Below, piece by piece: positions 37,149 to 46,408 of a stretch of 64,000 bases of DNA. The first letter of the stretch is position 1. Each line of letters begins with the position of its first letter. The notes beneath the pieces were generated by a model. That model was given only the letters and a program-made list of their open reading frames with translations, was not told the origin of the DNA and made no database searches. The DNA comes from Prevotella melaninogenica. Its GTDB lineage: Bacteria; Bacteroidota; Bacteroidia; Bacteroidales; Bacteroidaceae. Location of the stretch: the NCBI RefSeq assembly GCF_018128065.1, contig NZ_CP072359.1:124001-188000 (forward strand). The letters are read 5' to 3'. Both the position numbers and the translations under genes were made by a program.

Positions 37149-38333
37149 ATGGACGCATTCTTTCGCACGCATACTTACTTGGTGGAGCATGTAAATGCTC
37201 CTGTGCGTCGTCGCCTCATGGATGAGATTAATTGGGACGACCGACTCATTGGCATCAAGGGTACGCGAGGCGTAGGTAAAACAACCTTCCTCCTACAATA
37301 TGCCAAAGAGCGTTACGGATCTACAGATCGCCAATGTCTTTATGTAAATATGAACAACTTTTACTTCCAAGGCAGAGGCATAGCAGACTTCGCAGGCGAG
37401 TTTTATCGCCACGGAGGAAAAGTCTTATTGATTGACCAAGTTTTCAAACAGCCAGACTGGAGTCGTGAGCTCCGTCAATGTTATGACAATTACCCAGAGT
37501 TAAAGATTGTTTTCACAGGTTCAAGCGTCATGAGACTGAAAGAAGAAAACCCTGAGCTTAACGGTATTGTCAAAAGTTACAACCTCAGAGGCTTCTCTTT
37601 TCGTGAATACTTGAACTTACAAACAAATCAGGAGTTTGAGCCTTACACACTAAAGGACATCACAAACAACCATGAGGAGATTACAAGGAAAATTCTCTCA
37701 AAGGTAAATCCGATGAAATTCTTTGCAGATTATATTCATCACGGCTTTTACCCTTTCTTCTTAGAACATCGCAACTACTCTGAGAATCTACTGAAGACGA
37801 TGAACATGATGACTGAGGTAGATATCCTTCTCATCAAACAGATAGACTTGAAATATCTGACTAAGATTAAGAAGTTATTTTACCTCCTTGCCTTGGAAGG
37901 TCCAAAGGCTCCGAACATCAGCAACCTTGCCAAAGACATCAATACCAGCCGTGCTACGGTAATGAATTATATCAAGAATCTTGCTGATGCACGACTTATC
38001 AACCTTGTATATCCAGTAGGACAAGAGTTTCCTAAAAAGCCTGCAACGGTTATGTTACAGAACTCTAACTTGATATATGCCATCTACCCTATCCAGCTTG
38101 ACGAACAGCAACTCATGGAGACATTCTTTGTAAATGCGTTACAGGAGGTATGCTCGGTAAATGAAGGGAATAAACAAGGCACATATATTATCAATCAAAA
38201 AGAAAAGTTTAAGGTATGTGATACTGGAAAGACTAAAAAGCGATTTAGCACAGACACAACCTATACTATATACAATACTGAGGTGGGAAAAGACAATCAA
38301 GTACCACTTTGGCTAATAGGTTTCCTATATTAG
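37149..38333 (+). CDS. AAA ATPase with DUF4143-type C-terminus
   Basis: The product (394 residues from the start at 37149) has a P-loop GTRGVGKTTFLLQYA (about 38-46), a Walker B VLLIDQVF (about 91-98) with the Asp followed by Gln instead of Glu, and a sensor segment IVFTGSSVMRL. A winged-helix-like part (DINTSRATVMNYIKNLADARL) follows. Together they match the DUF4143/archaeal-type ATPase family, thought to act as stand-alone ATPases linked to nucleases or membranes. The role is unknown. It lies 46 nt before nifJ on the same strand, so the two might share a transcript. Confidence 0.8.
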   Translation: MDAFFRTHTYLVEHVNAPVRRRLMDEINWDDRLIGIKGTRGVGKTTFLLQYAKERYGSTDRQCLYVNMNNFYFQGRGIADFAGEFYRHGGKVLLIDQVFKQPDWSRELRQCYDNYPELKIVFTGSSVMRLKEENPELNGIVKSYNLRGFSFREYLNLQTNQEFEPYTLKDITNNHEEITRKILSKVNPMKFFADYIHHGFYPFFLEHRNYSENLLKTMNMMTEVDILLIKQIDLKYLTKIKKLFYLLALEGPKAPNISNLAKDINTSRATVMNYIKNLADARLINLVYPVGQEFPKKPATVMLQNSNLIYAIYPIQLDEQQLMETFFVNALQEVCSVNEGNKQGTYIINQKEKFKVCDTGKTKKRFSTDTTYTIYNTEVGKDNQVPLWLIGFLY

Positions 38334-38379
38334 GCAAGACCAAAAACATTATAACAATATTCATTTAATAAATTTCAAA

Positions 38380-41300
38380 ATGGCTAAAGAAAAGAAGTTT
38401 ATCACTTGTGATGGTAACGAAGCCGCTGCTCATGTGAGCTACATGTTCTCAGAGGTAGCAGCTATCTATCCTATCACTCCATCATCTCCAATGGCTGAGC
38501 ACGTTGACGAGTGGTCAGCACGCGGACGTAAGAACCTTTGGGGTCAGACAGTAAGCGTTCAGGAGATGCAGTCAGAGGGTGGCGCGGCAGGTGCCGTACA
38601 CGGTTCACTGCAGTCTGGTGCTCTCACGACAACCTTCACCGCATCACAGGGTCTTCTCTTGATGATTCCTAACATGTACAAGATTGCTGGTGAACTTTTG
38701 CCATGTGTATTCAACGTTTCAGCACGTACACTCGCAAGTCACGCTCTTTGTATCTTCGGTGACCACCAGGACGTAATGGCTTGCCGTCAGACAGGCTTCG
38801 CTATGTTCTGTTCTGGTTCTGTACAGGAGGTTATGGACCTCTCTGCAGTTCCTCACCTTGCTACATTGAAGACATCAGTACCATTCGTTAATTTCTTCGA
38901 TGGTTTCCGCACATCACACGAGTATCATAAGATTGAGTGCATCGATGCAGAGGACATTCGTCCATTAGTTGACGAGGAGGATATCAAGCGCTTCCGCGAC
39001 CGTGCAATGTCTCCAGAGCGTCCAGTTGTTCGTGGTACAGCTGAGAATCCTGAGACATTCTTCACACATCGTGAGGCATCTAACAGTGCATACGAGAATG
39101 TAGCAGAGGTTGTTGAGCACTATCTCGGCGAAGTATCAAAGATTACTGGTCGTGAATATCATCTCTTCGATTACTATGGTGCTAAGGATGCAGAGAACAT
39201 CATCATCTTGATGGGTTCAGCTACTGAGGCAGCTCGTGAGGCTATCGACTACTTGATGTCTCAGGGTAAGAAGGTTGGTATGGTTGCTGTACACCTCTAT
39301 CGTCCATTCTCTGTTAAGCACTTGCTCGCTGCAGTTCCAAAGTCTGTTAAGCGTATTGCAGTTCTTGACCGTACAAAGGAGCCAGGTGCAGAGGGTGAGC
39401 CATTGTACCTCGATGTTAAGAGCGCATTCTATGATGTTGAGAACAAGCCATTGATCGTTGGTGGTCGTTATGGTCTTGGTTCTTCTGACACAACACCAGC
39501 TAAGATTATCGCTGTTTATGACAACCTTGAGTTGCCAGAGCCAAAGAACCACTTCACTGTAGGTATCGTTGATGACGTTACCTTCACTTCTCTCCCAGAG
39601 GTTGAGGAGATTCCATTGGGTGGTGAAAGCACATATGAGGCTAAGTTCTATGGTCTTGGTGCTGATGGTACCGTTGGTGCTAACAAGAACTCTGTAAAGA
39701 TTATCGGTGACAACACCAATAAATACTGTCAGGCTTACTTCTCTTACGACTCTAAAAAGTCTGGTGGTTTCACTTGCTCTCACCTCCGTTTCGGTGACAA
39801 CCCAATCCGTTCTACTTATCAGGTAAATACACCTAACTTCGTAGCTTGTCACGTTCAGGCTTACTTGAACATGTACGATGTTACACGTGGTTTGCGTAAG
39901 AATGGTACATTCTTGTTGAATACTATCTTTGATGGTGAGGAACTTGTACACTTCATCCCTAATAAGGTTAAGCGTTACTTCGCAAAGAACAATATCAGCG
40001 TTTACTATATCAACGCTACTAAGATTGCACAGGAGATTGGCCTTGGTAACCGTACCAATACTATCCTCCAGTCTGCGTTCTTCCGTATTACTGAGGTAAT
40101 TCCTCTCGACCTTGCTGTTGATCAGATGAAGAAGTTCATCGTTAAGAGTTACAGTAAGAAGGGTCAGGACGTTGTAGACAAGAACTTCGCTGCTGTTGAC
40201 CGTGGTAACGAGTACAAGCAGTTAACTGTTGACCCAGCATGGGCTAACCTCGCTGATGATGAAGCTAAGGCTGACGATGCACCAGCATTCGTTAAGGAGC
40301 TTGTTCGTCCAATGAACGCACAGGCAGGTGACCTCTTGAAGGTTTCTGACTTCGTTAATCATGGTACTGTTGATGGTACATGGTCAGTAGGTACAGCAGC
40401 TTTCGACAAGCGCGGTGTTGCTACCTTCGTTCCAAAGTGGGATGCAGAGAACTGTATCCAGTGTAACAAGTGTTCATACGTTTGTCCTCACGCTTGTATC
40501 CGTCCATTCGTATTGGATGAGGAAGAGAAGGCTAACTTCAATGAGGAGACTCTCGACATCATCGCTCCAAAGCAGCTCAAGGGAATGCAGTTCCGTATTG
40601 AGGTATCAGTTCTCGACTGTACAGGTTGTAGCAACTGTGCTGATGTTTGTCCAGGTAAGAAGGGTAACAAGGCTCTCTCTATGACACAGTTCGTTGCTGG
40701 CGAGGAAGAGGCTAACCACCGTGCTGCTAACTGGGATTATCTCGTTAAGAACGTTAAGACTAAGCAGCACCTTGTTGATATCAAGTCAAACGCTAAGAAC
40801 TCTCAGTTTGCTCAGCCTTTGTTCGAGTTCTCAGGTGCTTGTGCTGGTTGTGGTGAGACTCCATACGTTAAGCTTGTTTCACAGCTCTTCGGTGATCGTG
40901 AGATGATTGCTAACGCTACAGGTTGTTCTTCAATCTACTCAGCTTCAGTACCTTCTACTCCATACACAACTAACGAGGAAGGTCATGGTCCAGCATTCAA
41001 CAACTCACTGTTTGAGGACTTCTGTGAGTTCGGTATGGGTATGGCTATGGGTAACAAGAAGATGCGCGAGCGTATCGCTGTACTTCTTAACGATTCTATG
41101 GCTAACGACCATACACCTGCAGAATTCAAGGAGGCTGCTCAGGAATGGCTTGACAACATGAATGATGCTGATGCATCTAAGGTTGCTGCTGCTAAGCTGA
41201 AGCCATTGATTGCTGCTGGTGCTGAAAAGGGATGCCCTGTATGTGCAGAGCTGAAGACACTTGACCACTATCTCGTTAAGCGTAGCCAGTGGATTATTGG

Positions 41301-41955
41301 TGGTGACGGTGCTTCTTACGATATCGGTTACGGTGGTCTCGACCACGTTATCGCTTCTGGTGAGGACGTTAACATCTTGGTTCTTGATACTGAGGTTTAC
41401 TCTAACACTGGTGGTCAGAGTTCTAAGTCTACTCCACTCGGTGCTATTGCTCAGTTCGCTGCTAAGGGTAAGCGTATCCGCAAGAAGGACCTCGGTCTGA
41501 TGGCAACAACATACGGTTATGTTTACGTAGCTCAGATTGCTATGGGTGCTGACAATGCACAGACATTGAAGGCTATCCGTGAGGCTGAGGCTTATCCTGG
41601 ACCATCACTCATCATCGCTTACTCTCCATGTATCAACCATGGTTTGAAGGTGAAGGGCGGTATGGGTCGTAGCCAGGCTCAGGAAGCAAATGCTGTTGCT
41701 TGTGGTTACTGGCAGCTCTGGCGTTACAACCCACTGTTGGCTGAAGAGGGTAAGAACCCATTCTCACTCGATTCTAAGGAACCAGAATGGGATAAGTTCC
41801 AAGACTTCCTTCACAGTGAGGTTCGTTTCCTCTCTGTCCTCAAGGCTTATCCAAATGAGGGCGAGGAGCTCTTCAAGGCTTGTGAGGATATGGCTAAGCT
41901 CCGTTACAAGAGCTATGTTCGCAAGACTCAGGAAGACTGGAGCGAGGAGGCATAA
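38380..41955 (+). CDS. nifJ: Pyruvate:ferredoxin (flavodoxin) oxidoreductase
   Basis: This 1191-residue single-chain enzyme oxidises pyruvate with CoA to acetyl-CoA, CO2 and reduced ferredoxin, the main pyruvate-splitting step of strict anaerobes. The domain I start matches the family (EVAAIYPITPSSPMAEHVDEW). Two [4Fe-4S] ferredoxin sites are seen, CIQCNKCSYVCPHAC (about 690) and CTGCSNCADVCPG (about 747), each with CxxCxxCxxxCP. The thiamine-binding region has GGDGASYDIGYGGLDHV and TEVYSNTGGQSS. Codon use is biased toward a few codons, consistent with high expression. No obvious -7 box in the 46-nt gap. It is followed by a strong terminator. Length is normal. Confidence 0.97.
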   Translation: MAKEKKFITCDGNEAAAHVSYMFSEVAAIYPITPSSPMAEHVDEWSARGRKNLWGQTVSVQEMQSEGGAAGAVHGSLQSGALTTTFTASQGLLLMIPNMYKIAGELLPCVFNVSARTLASHALCIFGDHQDVMACRQTGFAMFCSGSVQEVMDLSAVPHLATLKTSVPFVNFFDGFRTSHEYHKIECIDAEDIRPLVDEEDIKRFRDRAMSPERPVVRGTAENPETFFTHREASNSAYENVAEVVEHYLGEVSKITGREYHLFDYYGAKDAENIIILMGSATEAAREAIDYLMSQGKKVGMVAVHLYRPFSVKHLLAAVPKSVKRIAVLDRTKEPGAEGEPLYLDVKSAFYDVENKPLIVGGRYGLGSSDTTPAKIIAVYDNLELPEPKNHFTVGIVDDVTFTSLPEVEEIPLGGESTYEAKFYGLGADGTVGANKNSVKIIGDNTNKYCQAYFSYDSKKSGGFTCSHLRFGDNPIRSTYQVNTPNFVACHVQAYLNMYDVTRGLRKNGTFLLNTIFDGEELVHFIPNKVKRYFAKNNISVYYINATKIAQEIGLGNRTNTILQSAFFRITEVIPLDLAVDQMKKFIVKSYSKKGQDVVDKNFAAVDRGNEYKQLTVDPAWANLADDEAKADDAPAFVKELVRPMNAQAGDLLKVSDFVNHGTVDGTWSVGTAAFDKRGVATFVPKWDAENCIQCNKCSYVCPHACIRPFVLDEEEKANFNEETLDIIAPKQLKGMQFRIEVSVLDCTGCSNCADVCPGKKGNKALSMTQFVAGEEEANHRAANWDYLVKNVKTKQHLVDIKSNAKNSQFAQPLFEFSGACAGCGETPYVKLVSQLFGDREMIANATGCSSIYSASVPSTPYTTNEEGHGPAFNNSLFEDFCEFGMGMAMGNKKMRERIAVLLNDSMANDHTPAEFKEAAQEWLDNMNDADASKVAAAKLKPLIAAGAEKGCPVCAELKTLDHYLVKRSQWIIGGDGASYDIGYGGLDHVIASGEDVNILVLDTEVYSNTGGQSSKSTPLGAIAQFAAKGKRIRKKDLGLMATTYGYVYVAQIAMGADNAQTLKAIREAEAYPGPSLIIAYSPCINHGLKVKGGMGRSQAQEANAVACGYWQLWRYNPLLAEEGKNPFSLDSKEPEWDKFQDFLHSEVRFLSVLKAYPNEGEELFKACEDMAKLRYKSYVRKTQEDWSEEA

Positions 41956-42008
41956 TCGCCTAATCCACAGATTAAACGGATATAGTTAAAACACTATATA
42001 ACATATAT

Positions 42009-42045
42009 AAAGAGGCTTCTTCATTATGGAGGAGCCTCTTTTTTT
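42009..42045 (+). terminator. Terminator of nifJ
   Basis: AAGAGGCTTCTTC and GGAGGAGCCTCTT pair with G-U wobbles around a short loop and are followed by seven T. It lies 54 nt past the nifJ stop. Confidence 0.8.
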
Positions 42046-42169
42046 ACCTATTCGTACTGCTTGCTATACCTTTCTCATATATGTATTAGCATCTTATGTC
42101 CTCATAATTATAATGGTAGTGTCTCACTTTCATTCTCATTAGCCGATGTATCACTATCCAACACCAATC

Positions 42170-42216
42170 GTGCTAAGGCTTAGCACCAATGGTGCTCACC
42201 ATTAACACCATTGGTG
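42170..42216. repeat. Cluster of REP-like palindromes
   Basis: Three palindromes overlap or adjoin: GTGCTAAGGCTTAGCAC (42170-42186), AGCACCAATGGTGCT (42182-42196) and CACCATTGGTG (42206-42216). They share the ACCA(A/T)TGGTG core with the palindrome at 35825. The remaining gap 41956-42446 holds the nifJ terminator and otherwise no gene. Confidence 0.9.
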
Positions 42217-42446
42217 CGGAGTAATAAACACGTTGGAATATACTACCAAAACAAAACCAACTTATTATTAAGAACAAGCTATGATACTAAAAACAAAATC
42301 AAATGATATGCTTAGGACCTTGGTTTTCAGAAGCAAATACAATATTGAGGCTTATATAACAAAAGGTGTATTTGCTTTGTATTTTACAAAATAAATTGTA
42401 TTTTGTCATGAGAACTGAATCTTCTAACGTAAACAACAATCATAAT

Positions 42447-42863
42447 ATGAAAAGTAAAATCTTATCATTAGCCATTATCATAGCTATTACAATAATTGCA
42501 TTATATTGTGTTCTGAATGGACCTGAGACGATTATCCTACATTGGAACATTAGTGGGGAGGCAGAAAGCTATGGTTCTAAGTATCTTATACTGGCACTCC
42601 CAGTTATTTCATTAATAATATTCTTGCTGATTGTCAATCAAGAAAAGCATCCATACGACACAAGTCTTGTGAGCGGAAAAACTCGAAAGAACAGGAATCC
42701 GAAAGCACTTCGTGATATAATGCCAATCCTATTGTTGGTTATATTGTATCTTACAGCATGTTCTGTCCAAATAATTTCCATGTCATCAATAGTACCCTTC
42801 TCTCTTATTATTATTGCTATAATTTTCTTTATGTATAAATCACACAAGTCGACAAAGCTATAA
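42447..42863 (+). CDS. DUF1648-domain membrane protein
   Basis: The 138-residue product, from the ATG at 42447 (an earlier in-frame ATG lies at 42408), has four hydrophobic helices. The family motif for DUF1648 is seen at HWNISGEAESYGSK, in the first loop. A second helix pair lies after a Lys/Arg-rich segment KTRKNRNPKA. DUF1648 proteins are small integral membrane proteins, often near transporters or SdpI-type immunity proteins. I cannot assign a specific role. It is a single unit between nifJ and the next gene. Confidence 0.75.
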   Translation: MKSKILSLAIIIAITIIALYCVLNGPETIILHWNISGEAESYGSKYLILALPVISLIIFLLIVNQEKHPYDTSLVSGKTRKNRNPKALRDIMPILLLVILYLTACSVQIISMSSIVPFSLIIIAIIFFMYKSHKSTKL

Positions 42864-42902
42864 AAACGACCTTATTTATTTTGCATTTCGCTTGATTTAA
42901 TG

Positions 42903-42910
42903 TATCTTTG
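42903..42910 (+). promoter_or_regulatory. Promoter -7 box very close to a start codon
   Basis: TATCTTTG ends 5 nt before the ATG at 42916. By the usual spacing, transcription would start at or within a few bases of the codon. Confidence 0.6.
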
Positions 42911-42915
42911 TAGCT

Positions 42916-43536
42916 ATGAATGCACAAGAAGCACAGAACATTAAATGGAGTGAGAATATCATCATTGTGGATGGTGATTACATAGACCATGTCGCTTTTG
43001 ATCTCATTGTCAACTTTGAGCGAATGTTGAACCGTCGTATTCCTGCTGCTGATTTCAGCCAGTGGGTTGTAAACATTGCCCTTGACGGACGTTTAAAGCC
43101 AGGAAATCACGAAACACAAGTGGTTCTTTTACATGATAAGAAGAATCCTAAACTTGAGAATTTTGCCCCAGCCGATTATCTGAAAGAACTGAATGGGCAA
43201 GCATTCAAAGATTCACAGCTTGGCGAATTTATTATCAATGCCATTGCAACAGGTGTTGAAGCAGCCGAGAAAGACGATGTTCTCCTCGATCTTCTCAAGA
43301 CGGTTCTTAATCATGGAGAGGTTAAACGCATTATGATTGTACCAAATGCTGAGGACAGCCATTTAATGAGTACACTTCGTTCTACCCTTCGCGATGCAGA
43401 TGATGAATTAAAGCATATTACCTTGTTTGCAATGCAACCACTCGAAGGAGGTAATTTCAAACAGCAAATTTTGGGTTACTCGCTTCTTAATGCAATGGGT
43501 ATATCCTCATCAGAGATTGAACAAAAGATTAAGTAA
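42916..43536 (+). CDS. Conserved Bacteroidetes protein of unknown function
   Basis: The 206-residue product is soluble, mixed alpha/beta, with ENIIIVDGDYIDHVAFDLI near the start and KRIMIVPNAEDSHLMSTLRS in the second half. It has no signal peptide, membrane helix or enzyme motif I recognise. It resembles a DUF seen widely in Prevotella and Bacteroides. A -7 box lies so close to the ATG that the mRNA may be leaderless, and there is no other in-frame start nearby. It stands 104 nt before the dehydrogenase gene and might be co-transcribed with it. Confidence 0.7.
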   Translation: MNAQEAQNIKWSENIIIVDGDYIDHVAFDLIVNFERMLNRRIPAADFSQWVVNIALDGRLKPGNHETQVVLLHDKKNPKLENFAPADYLKELNGQAFKDSQLGEFIINAIATGVEAAEKDDVLLDLLKTVLNHGEVKRIMIVPNAEDSHLMSTLRSTLRDADDELKHITLFAMQPLEGGNFKQQILGYSLLNAMGISSSEIEQKIK

Positions 43537-43640
43537 AAAATAAAGTAATAATAATAAAATAAGGATTCCCAACATTGCATTCTTTACTCTCTTCTTCGGA
43601 GAGAGAAATAGGAATAAATGATAGGGAATTGAATTGAACT

Positions 43641-44879
43641 ATGGGAAAAGTTTTAATGATTGGCGCAGGTGGCGTAGCTACTGTAGCCGCTTTTAAGATT
43701 GTCCAGAATCAGGACGTGTTTACAGAGTTCATGATTGCCAGCCGTCGTAAGGAGAAATGTGACGAACTGGTTAAGGCAATTCATGATAAGGGCTACAAGG
43801 CTGACATCAAGACTGCGCAGGTTGATGCAGACGATGTTGAGCAGTTGAAGGAACTCTTCAATTCATTCAAGCCTGAGCTGGTTATCAATCTTGCACTACC
43901 CTATCAGGACCTCACTATCATGGATGCCTGCTTAGCTTGCGGTTGCAACTATCTTGACACCGCTAACTATGAGCCAAAAGATGAGGCACACTTCGAGTAT
44001 AGCTGGCAGTGGGCTTACAAGGATAAGTTCGAGCAGGCTGGCTTGACAGCTATCCTTGGTTGTGGTTTCGACCCTGGAGTGTCACAGGCTTATACAGCAT
44101 ACGCAGCAAAGCATCACTTTGATGAGATTCATTATCTTGATATTGTTGACTGTAATGCAGGTAACCACCACAAGGCGTTTGCAACTAACTTCAACCCAGA
44201 AATCAATATCCGTGAGATTACCCAGAAAGGTCTTTACTACGAGAATGGCGAATGGATTGAGACTGACCCATTGGTAGTACATCAGGATATAACCTATCCA
44301 AATATTGGTCCTCGTGATTCTTATTTGATGCACCACGAAGAATTGGAGTCATTGGTTAAGAACTATCCTACGATTAAGCGTGCACGCTTCTGGATGACTT
44401 TTGGGCAGCAGTACCTCACTTACCTTGATTGTATTCAGAATCTTGGTATGAGTCGTATCGATGAGATTGAGTATGAAGCACCATTGGCTGATGGGTCTGG
44501 CAAGACAGTTAAGGTTAATATCGTTCCTTTACAGTTCTTGAAGGCAGTATTGCCTAACCCACAGGACCTCGGTGAGAACTATGATGGTGAGACTTCTATC
44601 GGCTGCCGTATTCGTGGTATCAAGGATGGTAAGGAGCAGACTTATTACATCTATAACAACTGCAAGCATCAGGATGCTTACAACGAGACAGGTATGCAGG
44701 GCGTTAGCTATACTACTGGTGTACCAGCAATGGCTGGTGCAATGATGTTCTTCAAGGGTCTTTGGCGTAAGCCCGGAGTCTGGAATGTGGAAGACTTCGA
44801 CCCAGATCCATTCTTGGAGGTACTCAATAAGCAGGGCTTACCTTGGCATGAAGAGTTTGGTGGTGATTTAGAACTATAA
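43641..44879 (+). CDS. Saccharopine dehydrogenase-family enzyme, probable carboxynorspermidine dehydrogenase
   Basis: This 412-residue NAD(P)-dependent enzyme has a Rossmann fold start MGKVLMIGAGGVATVAAF (dinucleotide loop at about 8-13). DLTIMDACLACGCNYLDTANYE follows and a middle domain with CGFDPGVSQAYTAYAAKHHFDE. These match the saccharopine dehydrogenase-like family. In Bacteroidetes this form is usually assigned as carboxynorspermidine/carboxyspermidine dehydrogenase of polyamine synthesis, although the decarboxylase partner gene is not adjacent here. The product may feed spermidine synthesis. The gene is 4 nt ahead of the TfoX-like gene, so the two are co-transcribed. Confidence 0.85.
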   Translation: MGKVLMIGAGGVATVAAFKIVQNQDVFTEFMIASRRKEKCDELVKAIHDKGYKADIKTAQVDADDVEQLKELFNSFKPELVINLALPYQDLTIMDACLACGCNYLDTANYEPKDEAHFEYSWQWAYKDKFEQAGLTAILGCGFDPGVSQAYTAYAAKHHFDEIHYLDIVDCNAGNHHKAFATNFNPEINIREITQKGLYYENGEWIETDPLVVHQDITYPNIGPRDSYLMHHEELESLVKNYPTIKRARFWMTFGQQYLTYLDCIQNLGMSRIDEIEYEAPLADGSGKTVKVNIVPLQFLKAVLPNPQDLGENYDGETSIGCRIRGIKDGKEQTYYIYNNCKHQDAYNETGMQGVSYTTGVPAMAGAMMFFKGLWRKPGVWNVEDFDPDPFLEVLNKQGLPWHEEFGGDLEL

Positions 44880-44883
44880 GAAG

Positions 44884-45204
44884 ATGGCTTGCTCTTTGGA
44901 CTTTATTGAATTTGTCAGTAGTCAGATAGCTGCTGCAGGGACTGTAAGATACAGGAAGATGTTCGGTGAATACATGATTTATGTTGACGAAAAGCCTGTT
45001 ATCATAGTTTGTGACAATATACCTTATGTCAAAGAACACGAGGCAATTAAGTCAATGATGCTATCTGCCGAACGTGGATTCCCTTATGAAGGAGCTAAGG
45101 AACACTACGTTTTAGATGTTTCAAGGTCTGATTTTGCTGTCAAGGTTGTTAAGGTCTTGGCAGAAGTGTTACCTTATCCAAAGAGTAGAAAGAAGAATAA
45201 ATAA
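44884..45204 (+). CDS. TfoX N-terminal domain protein
   Basis: The 106-residue product shows the TfoX_N signature: GTVRYRKMFGEYMIYVDEKP near residues 20-38, then ICDNIPYVK and a beta-helix pattern ending in LAEVLPYPKSRKKNK. TfoX in gamma-proteobacteria regulates competence. Stand-alone N-domain proteins such as this one have no proven function in Bacteroidetes. It follows the dehydrogenase by 4 nt and precedes recA by 33 nt, so it is probably part of a short operon. Confidence 0.8.
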   Translation: MACSLDFIEFVSSQIAAAGTVRYRKMFGEYMIYVDEKPVIIVCDNIPYVKEHEAIKSMMLSAERGFPYEGAKEHYVLDVSRSDFAVKVVKVLAEVLPYPKSRKKNK

Positions 45205-45237
45205 TATTTTATCAATCAGAAAAAAAGATAATAGTAT

Positions 45238-46263
45238 ATGGCAAAAGAAGATACAGGTACGACATCGGCAGCTGAAGGTAAGTTGAAAGCATTGCAAGCT
45301 GCAATGTCTAAGATAGAAAAAGACTTTGGTAAAGGGTCCATCATGCGTATGGGCGACGAACAAATAGAACAGGTGGAGGTTATCCCAACAGGTAGTGTTG
45401 CGCTCGACACAGCACTCGGTGTGGGCGGTTATCCACGTGGTAGAATCATTGAGATTTATGGTCCGGAAAGCTCTGGTAAGACAACATTAGCTATCCATGC
45501 CATTGCTGAGGCACAGAAGCAGGGTGGTATTGCAGCCTTCATTGATGCTGAGCACGCATTCGACCGTTTCTATGCAGAGAAGTTAGGCGTAGATGTTGAT
45601 AATCTTTGGATTTCACAGCCAGACAATGGTGAGCAGGCTTTAGAGATTGCAGACCAGCTAATTCGCTCTTCTGCTATTGACATTCTTGTTATCGATTCTG
45701 TTGCTGCCTTGACTCCGAAGAAGGAAATTGAGGGTGACATGGGTGACTCTGCAGTTGGTTTACAGGCAAGATTGATGAGTCAGGCATTGCGTAAACTTAC
45801 TTCAACTATCGCAAAAACTAATACTTGCTGCATCTTCATCAACCAGTTGCGTGAGAAGATTGGCATGATGTTTGGTAATCCAGAGACAACAACAGGTGGT
45901 AACGCACTGAAGTTCTATAGCTCTGTACGCCTTGACATCCGTCGTGTTACATCTATCAAGGATGGCGATCAAGTTATCGGTAATCAGGTTCGTGTGAAGA
46001 TTGTAAAGAACAAGGTTGCTCCTCCTTTCCGCAAGGCAGAGTTCGAGATTACCTTCGGTGAGGGTATTTCAAAGATTGGTGAGATTGTTGACTTGGGCGT
46101 TCAGTATGGTATCATTCAGAAGAGTGGTAGCTGGTTTAGCTATAACGGAACTAAACTCGCACAGGGTCGTGATGCTACCAAGACAATGATTAAGGATAAT
46201 CCAGAACTTGCAGAAGAACTGGAAGGCTTGATTAAGAACGCTATCGTCGAGCAGACAAAGTAA
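45238..46263 (+). CDS. recA: Recombinase RecA
   Basis: The 341-residue protein matches the usual RecA length. Landmarks: a P-loop [14 protein letters not shown] (about 74-84), a Walker B region [16 protein letters not shown] (about 156-170), the L2 loop segment [17 protein letters not shown] and the conserved VKNKVAPPF near the C-terminus. It forms ATP-dependent filaments on single-stranded DNA for strand exchange and activates SOS responses where LexA is present. A long-loop terminator follows. No damage seen. Confidence 0.97.
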   Translation: MAKEDTGTTSAAEGKLKALQAAMSKIEKDFGKGSIMRMGDEQIEQVEVIPTGSVALDTALGVGGYPRGRIIEIYGPESSGKTTLAIHAIAEAQKQGGIAAFIDAEHAFDRFYAEKLGVDVDNLWISQPDNGEQALEIADQLIRSSAIDILVIDSVAALTPKKEIEGDMGDSAVGLQARLMSQALRKLTSTIAKTNTCCIFINQLREKIGMMFGNPETTTGGNALKFYSSVRLDIRRVTSIKDGDQVIGNQVRVKIVKNKVAPPFRKAEFEITFGEGISKIGEIVDLGVQYGIIQKSGSWFSYNGTKLAQGRDATKTMIKDNPELAEELEGLIKNAIVEQTK

Positions 46264-46274
46264 TAAGTACGAAC

Positions 46275-46332
46275 CTATGGTGTCTTGAATGTTACTCCTT
46301 CGATGAAGTTTATTCTTGACACCATAGATTTT
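46275..46332 (+). terminator. Terminator of recA
   Basis: CTATGGTGTC (46275-46284) and GACACCATAG (46318-46327) are perfect reverse complements around a 33-nt loop and are followed by ATTTTTT. Confidence 0.75.
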
Positions 46333-46408
46333 TTAATCAACATGGGTTTTCTGTTTAATTACTCTTTATAAGGAACACATCTAATCATAAAAATATTCAA
46401 TTCCACTT

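Noticed and set aside
39217..39951. 244-codon minus-strand frame within nifJ
   Set aside because: It is antisense to a highly conserved enzyme gene and arises from its strongly biased codons.
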